Assembly: GCA_001914785.1 (NCBI GenBank)
Contig: MNDE01000081.1
Coordinates: 1-60,885 of the forward strand
Length of the DNA: 60,885 nt
Direction of reading: 5' to 3'
From: Acidobacteria bacterium 13_2_20CM_57_17
GTDB taxonomy: Bacteria; Acidobacteriota; Terriglobia; Acidiferrales; UBA7541
In this document: piece by piece, positions 54,552 to 60,885 of the stretch
Layout of the letters: every line of letters begins with the position of its first letter
Position numbering within the stretch: position 1 is the stretch's first letter
Program-made: the position numbers and the translations under genes
The notes under the pieces: model-generated
Databases searched by the model: none
Told to the model about the DNA's origin: nothing
Seen by the model: only the letters and a program-made list of their open reading frames with translations

Positions 54552-55193
54552 TCAACCGTGCTGCGCTGACGTTTTCGCTGAAGTTTGCGCCTGTATCTTC
54601 TCGTCATAGTATTTCACTTGCGCGATGGCTTTTTGAATTGCATCTTGTAGTTGTTCTTCGGGCAAATCCGCACCCTGCACACTCCTGTATTCCTCGGCAA
54701 CCTGTCGGCCTCCCCATTCCATTTGCGAGTCACCGTGAATAACGGAATCCCTCAGCGTCACTATTTTTTCAAAGAAATCCACGGATACAGGTCCGTTGCC
54801 CAAGTCTTTATTGAGGGCGTTAAGCTGAGTCACCAGTCTTGGTTCGCGGGATTTGGATTGCTTTATACTTATAAGTTTCCGCCGTTGCGCGAACCTTGAA
54901 ATCCAATGCTGGAGCCGCGTCACCAGCCCAACTAACGCAAGCAGCCGCGCAGCCCTCCTGAAATCGTCGTAAGTATTTTGCAACTGGCCTTTTATTGAAT
55001 AGATGACTTCGTGGCTTTCCAAGTGGAATTCGTCATCGATTTTTGACAACTCCTCATCTTCTTCGCGGTTTATGGCCGCAATCGTAAATTCGTGGTTCGC
55101 CGTAACGAGCATGTGGAGATCGATTTCAAAGTCATGCGCGATCTCTTGCGGTTCATTCAAAGCATCCCAGTCAATACTCTCCGGCGTGCCCAT
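54552..55193 (-). CDS. Helical protein with HEPN-like RxxxxH motif
   Basis: Protein of 213 aa, nearly all helical, with LRDSVIHGD giving Arg148-Asp149 and His153, the catalytic spacing of HEPN RNases. The preceding helix (VDFFEKIVTL) and the following Glu/Trp fit the family. Many HEPN proteins cut RNA in abortive-infection or toxin systems; no nucleotidyltransferase antitoxin is adjacent. It is convergent with the 66-aa gene and lies just before att-like segment C. Confidence 0.65.
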   Translation of the reverse strand: MGTPESIDWDALNEPQEIAHDFEIDLHMLVTANHEFTIAAINREEDEELSKIDDEFHLESHEVIYSIKGQLQNTYDDFRRAARLLALVGLVTRLQHWISRFAQRRKLISIKQSKSREPRLVTQLNALNKDLGNGPVSVDFFEKIVTLRDSVIHGDSQMEWGGRQVAEEYRSVQGADLPEEQLQDAIQKAIAQVKYYDEKIQAQTSAKTSAQHG

Positions 55194-55252
55194 AAAAACC
55201 CTCCTCTCTCTACATCATACGCGCTCAAAGTCTTTTGCCTGCTCGCTTTCCA

Positions 55253-55349
55253 ATTGATGGCGACGCTAGCGACGGAAATCTTGTGGAGCAGCATGCGCAC
55301 GTTTCCAAAAATACCGGATTCGCCCAGGTGAGGTACACGGCGAGTACAC
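55253..55349. other. Att-like segment C
   Basis: Third copy of the recurring set: ATTGAT (55253), CAAAAATACC (55306), and paired GGTACAC/AGTACAC boxes 11 bp apart (55332, 55343). It separates the HEPN gene from the TerY-P operon. The tRNA-like part is not recognisable in this copy. Confidence 0.55.
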
Positions 55350-55364
55350 AAGTGAGCTTGGATT

Positions 55365-55691
55365 CTAAGGCCCCTTCTGCTTCCACCAAGGTTGACCCGT
55401 GGGCGCTGGCTGAGTCGGATTTTGGGGACTCGCCGTTTGTGATGGCGACGAGACTGGAGGCGCTGGCGTTGCCGCTCCACTTGCGGCTACGTGAGAAGAG
55501 ATTGCTCGTCCATAGTATTTCACCCACGAGATACCTGTTCCCGGTATTCGGATTGAGATATAGCGCCGCCCGTCAGGCGATACGCCAAGACGGAGAATGC
55601 CACCAAGTCCCCAGCTCCCCCCTAGCCCCTGCTTTGAGATGGTCCCGCGGAACCCGCCCATACTGAGCGTTCGACGAAATCTCCAACCCAT
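55365..55691 (-). CDS. DUF4236 domain protein
   Basis: Protein of 108 aa. The start MGWRFRRTLSMGGFRGTISK and SIRIPGTGISW match DUF4236, a short Gly-rich beta domain found with varied stress and mobile modules. A Pro/Ser/Gln-rich tail follows. It begins nine bases after the kinase stop, so it belongs to the TerY-P operon. Confidence 0.8.
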   Translation of the reverse strand: MGWRFRRTLSMGGFRGTISKQGLGGSWGLGGILRLGVSPDGRRYISIRIPGTGISWVKYYGRAISSHVAASGAATPAPPVSSPSQTASPQNPTQPAPTGQPWWKQKGP

Positions 55692-55700
55692 TGAGCCTCC

Positions 55701-57950
55701 TCAACGTCCGAATGCCACGTGGCGCATGTAGCGAGGAAACGTAATCGAGTGGAATTTCCCATTGTCGAGCCGCGCCTTGGCTACGCGCCACTGGACCGCC
55801 TGTATCGCCTTCCGCTGCGCTCCGAGCGGCTTCTCGATCTCAGCGATTGACTGCGCGGCGTTCTGATGAGCGCGGAGAATCGCAGTTTGCAGAATTTCCT
55901 GTCGTCGCTTCGAATCGGCCTGAATCCCTTTCATCTCTGCACTGTTCTTGGCTTTCTCGATCGCGATCTGCGAATCAAACGGAATCCGTTCGGCGGCATA
56001 CCTTTGTTGGATCGAAGCTTGCTGAGTAGCGAGGGATACTTGGGCGTTCGACAATTGGAATTGAACCTGGGTGCGCGATGCCGCGTATTTGGCCGTAATC
56101 GCGTTATCTTCTGTCTGAGTCAAGACAGTGGGCATTGTACGCCTTGCGGTGTTTTCGAATGATTGTCGCCAAGCCAAGATTGCGCTGGCGCGGTGTTGCC
56201 CAACGGAGGGTACCTTAAAATAAGTCAACCTGATGCAGTCTGCCGCCGTTCGGATACCAGAAGCTATGAGGTTATTGATCACGTACGCGCCAATGCCAGG
56301 GATTGTCCCCGGTGCAAGGAGAAGTGATTGCAATCGATTTTGAACGTGTTGCTCCTGTTTCGTTTTCAATGTTGTGATACGTTCGGCGCCTTCGGCCTGC
56401 TGTAATTGACTGAGTTGTTGAGCAAGACTTGACACGCTTGCGCCGAGCGTGCCCTGGAGGTGTTTGAGTTCGTTTGCTTCGTGTTGTTCAAGCCGCTGTT
56501 TTTGTTGTAATGCACTCGCTGTCGCTTGGCGCAAAGCCCGGTCGGAGGAGTCGCGATGCTTCTTTTCATCGGCCAGCACGTTCTGGATTTCCTTTGTCAG
56601 CTTGGCGACTTGCTCCGCCTCATCAGAGCGCACTCGGCGCTTTTGAACGTCGGCCGCTTCGATTGCTCCGCGTGCTGATTCTAGTTCGTGCTCGACCTCA
56701 CGAAGAGCCTCATTTGACTGGGCCCTCGAATGGACTACTGGCTCCGATCTATATTGTCGAATGCAAGCAATCACGGTTCCCGCGAATCCAAACGCAAGCA
56801 TGAAGGCCAGGCCAGTCCAACCAAAGAACAGCGCGGATAGAGCTCCAAACACGCAGGTGTAGAGAAGTATTCTCGCCAATAAAACTTCGGTGTCGAATTG
56901 GGGTGTAGCAGTTGCAGGGGTGACGAAATCAAGCACCCATGATGGATCGCTGGAAGGCGCTGTTTGTTGTTGCGGTCTTGGTTGTCGCGTTTGGAAAGCA
57001 ACATGATCCTGGAGCCAACTTGGAATGGAAGACGGTGGTCCTCCGGAAGGCTCCGAAGTTGCCACTGGAGGCACGTTTTCAAAGTTCGGCACATCGCGCG
57101 GCGAGGAATACAAGATGACCTTGAAGAACTCAACGAGACTGCGAAGCTGCGGGTTGTGGCAGTGCTCCAGTGAGTTCAAGAGTCCAGAGTGGTCGGGATC
57201 TTCAAAGTCCCGCCGTCGGAAAAGAAGGCAATCGTCACCTCCTCGGAATGTCTGCCACAAGTTCGGATAAACGCTCAAGGCTACCAGCGAGACATAAATC
57301 ACCCAGCTAGAGAAGTTGTCAAGGTACGGTCCAAAGTCGATAGCGCTCCGCTGGGGGTGTTGATAATTCGGCTGACCAACTTCGGCGCTACGCTTTCCCG
57401 CCAGCGTTGGAACGAACATGCCATCATAGTCCACAAGTTTAAGGGCAGAGTTCACCACCAAAATGTTGCCATGCTGTAAGTCACCATGCGCAATGTGAGC
57501 CTGCTGAAGAGCCTGAATCATTTGCACCCACTGCACAGCCAAGCTTGTCAGAACTCGCGAGTTGCTCAAGCTCTTCTGAACATAAACATGCAACGGATCA
57601 CCTTCTGCCCATTGCATTTTGACTACGGGAAACCACTCGCCCCGAATTCGAATTCCACGCTGCAGATAGGTGAAGTCCATCATGTAAGGGCAGCGCTGTT
57701 GCGACAGGTAGGCTCCTATTGCGGCGTACCTCTCTTGCGAATCATCTGGCGGTTGCCGGGTAAAGCATTTGACCGCCCAATTTCCTGATGGAGATTGCAG
57801 TTTGTAGGCAACAGCGAATGCTCCACTGCGCGGCTTAGGCAGGCCAAGTTGGTTGCACTCGGGAAGGCACGAGCGCAGAACGGCGTCCTCGAAGACATTA
57901 CGCGGGGACTGAATGTGCTCGTTGTAATCATTTGGCGAGGGCCAGGCCAT
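55701..57950 (-). CDS. TerY-P type protein kinase with HhH and coiled coils
   Basis: Protein of 749 aa. The N-terminal kinase domain (1-300) has Lys61, catalytic HGDLQHGN (Asp157, Asn162) and DYDG in place of DFG (Asp174). Two membrane helices (about 357-396) are followed by a long coiled coil (about 408-540), a helix-hairpin-helix region (545-597, PGIGAYVINNLI, PSVGQHRASAI) and a second coiled coil. The layout matches E. coli YegI-like kinases of the TerY-phosphorylation triad. The PP2C gene is five bases upstream. Confidence 0.88.
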   Translation of the reverse strand: MAWPSPNDYNEHIQSPRNVFEDAVLRSCLPECNQLGLPKPRSGAFAVAYKLQSPSGNWAVKCFTRQPPDDSQERYAAIGAYLSQQRCPYMMDFTYLQRGIRIRGEWFPVVKMQWAEGDPLHVYVQKSLSNSRVLTSLAVQWVQMIQALQQAHIAHGDLQHGNILVVNSALKLVDYDGMFVPTLAGKRSAEVGQPNYQHPQRSAIDFGPYLDNFSSWVIYVSLVALSVYPNLWQTFRGGDDCLLFRRRDFEDPDHSGLLNSLEHCHNPQLRSLVEFFKVILYSSPRDVPNFENVPPVATSEPSGGPPSSIPSWLQDHVAFQTRQPRPQQQTAPSSDPSWVLDFVTPATATPQFDTEVLLARILLYTCVFGALSALFFGWTGLAFMLAFGFAGTVIACIRQYRSEPVVHSRAQSNEALREVEHELESARGAIEAADVQKRRVRSDEAEQVAKLTKEIQNVLADEKKHRDSSDRALRQATASALQQKQRLEQHEANELKHLQGTLGASVSSLAQQLSQLQQAEGAERITTLKTKQEQHVQNRLQSLLLAPGTIPGIGAYVINNLIASGIRTAADCIRLTYFKVPSVGQHRASAILAWRQSFENTARRTMPTVLTQTEDNAITAKYAASRTQVQFQLSNAQVSLATQQASIQQRYAAERIPFDSQIAIEKAKNSAEMKGIQADSKRRQEILQTAILRAHQNAAQSIAEIEKPLGAQRKAIQAVQWRVAKARLDNGKFHSITFPRYMRHVAFGR

Positions 57951-57955
57951 AATGC

Positions 57956-58732
57956 TTAAACGATCTCAATTCTGTAGATCGTCACATCATCATTGCGCAT
58001 CAGGCCTTGTGTGCGGGCCGTATCGACCCATTCTCGGAACGATTTCATTCCCGATTGGGCGACAACTGGATGGTCACGCTCGTTGTCCAAGTCCCGAATG
58101 ACTTCCCAGGGTGCCTCGTTACGTTCGTGGGCGCGAAAAAACCAGGCTGCTACCGCGTCGGTCATAAGGTAAAAGTGATCGCCACTTTGCCACTCGCCCG
58201 TGGCCGAGACAACAGCGCTTACCCCTGAATCGTTCCCTGGCTTCGAAGAAAGCAATGCCGGGGAGTTTGTGAAATCCTGAGAGGACAGGAGAGGGAATTT
58301 AGTTAAAAGATGGCTGCCTCGGAGTTGGAACAAACAGCTATCCCCGATTGCTTCGGCATGCCAGTCGCCTTTTTCGCTCTCGGCAGACTTCCAACCTAGG
58401 GTCAGTCCAACCAGCGCCGCAAATGTGCCACTCTCAAGTTTCTGTTCCGAGTACCAAGGCAGCGGCTTCTTACGAACAAAGGACCACCATTTGCGTCGAA
58501 GCTTGGACAGCCACTCAAGGTCAGCTAGGTTATCAAACGCGCCGGAACAGTACGCCCGCACTAACTGCTTCGCCCAGATGCCAGAGAATGAGGTCTCTGT
58601 AGCTCCATCCGCAACGGCGAAGCGTTGGCAAGTCTCCCCGTGAAGAGGATGCCTAGGCCAGTATGCATCCTCATACTCTGAATCAGCATTTCCTGCCTTC
58701 GGCATGGATAGGGCCTCAGCAAAAAGCCGCAT
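57956..58732 (-). CDS. PP2C-family protein phosphatase of the TerY-P operon
   Basis: Phosphatase of 258 aa with the metal-binding Asp residues of PP2C: EDAYWP, FAVADGATE, IGDSCLF, LMTDAVAAW and RNDDVTIY. It would reverse the kinase reaction. It matches the YegK position in the YegI-YegK-YegL set. Gaps to both neighbours are four to five bases. Confidence 0.88.
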   Translation of the reverse strand: MRLFAEALSMPKAGNADSEYEDAYWPRHPLHGETCQRFAVADGATETSFSGIWAKQLVRAYCSGAFDNLADLEWLSKLRRKWWSFVRKKPLPWYSEQKLESGTFAALVGLTLGWKSAESEKGDWHAEAIGDSCLFQLRGSHLLTKFPLLSSQDFTNSPALLSSKPGNDSGVSAVVSATGEWQSGDHFYLMTDAVAAWFFRAHERNEAPWEVIRDLDNERDHPVVAQSGMKSFREWVDTARTQGLMRNDDVTIYRIEIV

Positions 58733-58736
58733 TTCC

Positions 58737-59576
58737 TTACCGCAAATTGCTTGGTCTTGTGCCGATGTCGAGCGCCTGAATCACTAGCACAAGCTCCGCA
58801 TTCAGAACGAAACACTTTGCACCCTCACCAAGTCGGAATCCGTGCTCCGCAGCAACAGTGCGCATAAATGGCGTGAGGAGGCTTGCGGAATCGAACAATG
58901 TGCGCGCAAACTGATCAGGCAATTGCGACGAAGAATCAGGAAACGCAGTGGAGACGGCGCTCGGATTGCTTGACAGGTGCAGATTGAAGAGTAAAACGTT
59001 ACCGTCGTTCGACGAAAGGGACGTTACTTCTCGCATGGCTTGAGAAGGGTCGCCGTCTGTAGACTCGCCGTCCGTGATGTGAATCACGACCGGAGGAAAA
59101 CTGCCTGAATGTTGCCCGAGCCATTGCTGGAGGATGCGCTTGCCTTGGCTGAGTGCCTGACACATCGGCGTGCCGCCGCCAGTCGTGGCGTCAAACCAAA
59201 TCGGGAATCGCACGTTTTGATCAACAAGCCCACCAGCCCCGTCGTCCACCTTTTTTGCACGCTCTTCGACGCGGACTGGAGAATTAGCGATCTCGCTAAT
59301 TGGAACCAATTCCTTGCCCGATAATGCTCCGCCGAAGGCGGGCCCCACAGAAGCGCCATAGCCGATTACGCCGACATGAAAATAGTCCCTAACGCCCTCC
59401 TCCTTGGCGCAGCGGATTACGAGGGTCTGGAGCAGCTTGTTTATCGCATCCGCCACTCCATCCGCTTTCCTCTTTGCGCCCTCCGTTGGGAACACGTCAG
59501 CCATGGAGCCCGACTGATCAATGAGGAATAAAAAGCAGGTCGGATTCGAGCGGCTGATTTCGGCAGTGTACGGCAT
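58737..59576 (-). CDS. VWA-domain protein, TerY-like
   Basis: Protein of 279 aa with a full MIDAS site: DQSGS, the Thr in TTGGGTPM and the Asp in HITDGEST. It matches TerY/YegL proteins, which act as the phosphorylation target or adaptor in the TerY-P triad. It is the first gene of the operon VWA, PP2C, kinase, DUF4236 on the minus strand. Confidence 0.9.
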   Translation of the reverse strand: MPYTAEISRSNPTCFLFLIDQSGSMADVFPTEGAKRKADGVADAINKLLQTLVIRCAKEEGVRDYFHVGVIGYGASVGPAFGGALSGKELVPISEIANSPVRVEERAKKVDDGAGGLVDQNVRFPIWFDATTGGGTPMCQALSQGKRILQQWLGQHSGSFPPVVIHITDGESTDGDPSQAMREVTSLSSNDGNVLLFNLHLSSNPSAVSTAFPDSSSQLPDQFARTLFDSASLLTPFMRTVAAEHGFRLGEGAKCFVLNAELVLVIQALDIGTRPSNLR

Positions 59577-59781
59577 AGCTGGGACACCCCTTAAGGTGCG
59601 GTAAGTAATGGTCTTTCAGGAACTTAGGCAAACACGAATCTACATGGTAAACCACGCGGCTATCAAGGAAAATTTTCCGTCACGAGAGTCGAGGCTAACC
59701 AGGTTGTTGGTACCTGTGGTCTTTCTCCGGCGTCGGATGGGCACTACTGGACTACAATTGAGTGCGGATGTGCCCCAAAAG

Positions 59782-60105
59782 ATGAGCTTTGCACCTCAAT
59801 TTGAGATAACGAATTCGATCACGGCAGAGTTGACAAGGATCGAACGGGCGCGTGGATTTCTGGACGCGGCCAAACTTTCCGAGGACTGGATCGCCGGTAT
59901 GCAAAAGCGCGCCCTTGTGCTTGAGGCGCACTATACGACGCATATCGAAGGCACTCAACTTACGCTTGAACAATCGGAACGCATTCTCGCAGGCAAAAAG
60001 GTCCGAGGGGCTAGACCAGATGATGCGCAAGAGCTCCTCAACTACAAGAAGGCGTCCCTACTGACCCCACCAAATACTACCGGCCGTTGCTGTGACAAGC
60101 TGTGA
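59782..60105 (+). pseudogene. Truncated fic gene, N-terminal part only
   Basis: From the ATG at 59782 the protein matches the N-terminal part of Fic proteins: the inhibitory-type motif TTHIEG (52-57) and QLTLEQSERILAGKKV are intact. After residue 90 (near 60052) homology stops and 17 unrelated residues lead to a stop. The catalytic FIC core HPFxxGNGR is absent. A second fic gene begins 78 bp further on the same strand. Confidence 0.8.
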
Positions 60106-60130
60106 CACGTTACTGTGACAAGCTATGACA
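60091..60130. repeat. 17-bp direct repeat with TGTGACA half-sites
   Basis: TGTGACAAGC followed by TGTGACA (60091-60107) recurs with one change at 60114-60130, 23 bp apart. It sits at the broken end of the first fic gene and just before the second, so it could be an operator or the trace of an insertion. Confidence 0.6.
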
Positions 60131-60183
60131 GACGACTTTGACCGGACCTGGTTCGACAAGGGTATCGCTGAAAGGAAGAATTC

Positions 60184-60885
60184 GTGAGGACGCTGCGACA
60201 ATTCGTGACCGGAATCGAGGCGATTCCGGCGAACACTTCGTGGTACTTGGCTGACCTGGGAGAGGCGCGAGGAAAACAAGAGCTTTTTACAAACCAATCT
60301 CCCCAAACACTCAAGGCTCTGCGGGAGCATGCTTTGATCGAAAGCGCAGTTTCGTCAAACCGGATTGAGGGGGTTGTTGCGGATCAGGCGCGCGTTGGAA
60401 CCATTGTATTCGGCCACAAGCAACTGCGCGACAGAGCTGAAGAGGAGATTCGCGGCTATCGAGATGCCCTCAAACGGATTCACGAACAAGGTAAACAATT
60501 ATCCGTATCTGAGGACACGATTCGAGAACTTCACAGATTGACTCGGGGCGGAGTTGGGGACGCGGGGCAATATAAAGAAAAAGACTCCGATATCATTGAG
60601 AAGTCGCCTGATGGAAGGCAAAGAGTCCGTTTCCGAACTGTTCCAGCGAGCGAAACTGCAACACAGATGCATGAATTGTTTTCGCTGTGGAAGGAATGCC
60701 TTGAACAGCGCCGAATCCATCCCTTGATTCTCTTAGGTGGCATGAATTTGGATTTTCTATGTATCCACCCATTCAGAGACGGAAATGGTCGAATCTCAAG
60801 ATTGCTACTTGTCTTGCAGAGTTATCACATCGGTTTAGAAGTCGGACGCTATGTCAGCTTGGAGCGTGTGATTGAGGAGAACAAG
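60184..60885 (+). CDS. Fic-family protein, 3' end cut by the window
   Basis: Adenylylation (AMP-transfer) enzyme; at least 234 aa are visible and the frame runs to the window edge. The GTG at 60184 follows AAGGAAG. The inhibitory helix motif SSNRIEG (57-63, S-x3-E-G) is present in class II position. The catalytic motif HPFRDGNGR (195-203) is intact, with His and Arg needed for AMP transfer. SPQTLKALREHALIESAVS is typical of stand-alone Fic proteins. It may be self-inhibited and act on a host or phage target. The first fic gene upstream is a relic. Confidence 0.88.
   Translation, partial: MRTLRQFVTGIEAIPANTSWYLADLGEARGKQELFTNQSPQTLKALREHALIESAVSSNRIEGVVADQARVGTIVFGHKQLRDRAEEEIRGYRDALKRIHEQGKQLSVSEDTIRELHRLTRGGVGDAGQYKEKDSDIIEKSPDGRQRVRFRTVPASETATQMHELFSLWKECLEQRRIHPLILLGGMNLDFLCIHPFRDGNGRISRLLLVLQSYHIGLEVGRYVSLERVIEENK

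Overview
The window looks like one end of a chromosome region from a GC-rich, Gram-negative soil-type bacterium. Two sigma-54 activator/kinase pairs, an outer-membrane barrel protein, NHL and SBBP propeller proteins, a lipoprotein and a flotillin/PspA membrane-stress operon together suggest Acidobacteriota or a neighbouring phylum. That placement is inferred from gene content only; no rRNA or marker gene is present.

Left part (1-44.5 kb), ordinary chromosome. It begins with an HD-GYP protein whose receiver domain looks dead. Next is an NtrC-type regulator, its histidine kinase and a lipoprotein, then a ThiO-like oxidase and two paralogous exported proteins. A polysaccharide locus follows at 8.9-14.1 kb: NodB deacetylase, YaiO-like TPR/barrel protein, HEAT-repeat membrane protein and GT2 synthase. 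At 14.9-18.6 kb five minus-strand genes form a membrane-stress operon: XRE regulator, NfeD-like, flotillin, small membrane protein and PspA. A second NtrX/NtrY-like pair, a prohibitin-like SPFH protein and a site-2 protease with CBS domains lie beside it. Further right are a methyltransferase, an aldo/keto reductase, a FUSC transporter, two large secreted beta-propeller proteins, a sugar-kinase/PFK/DJ-1 group, a HAD hydrolase, an ArsR-deacetylase fusion divergent from an SDR, and a DUF1906 protein.

Right part (44.58 kb to the end), a genomic island. Its left edge is a 3' tRNA fragment at 44576-44601 without the rest of the tRNA. The fragment adjoins the first of three related att-like segments (about 44.6, 49.1 and 55.25 kb), each with ATTGAT, CAAAAA and a close pair of GGTACAC boxes. 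They divide the island into modules. Module 1 holds membrane proteins of unknown function and a UvrD-like helicase. Module 2 holds a DUF3800 protein, a protein with an AbiTii-like tail, a Ser/Thr kinase with a unique C-terminus followed by an AlbA_2-domain protein, and a HEPN-like protein. Module 3 holds a VWA-PP2C-kinase (TerY-P type) operon ending in a DUF4236 gene, then a truncated fic gene and a second fic gene cut by the window end. These contents resemble defence or stress cargo.

The most novel candidates are the kinase/AlbA_2 pair, the TerY-P plus DUF4236 operon in an att-bounded module, the ArsR-NodB fusion with its likely operator, and the sugar kinase whose conserved N-terminus is encoded upstream of any normal start codon. 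No CRISPR array, rRNA, insertion sequence or integrase gene was seen.
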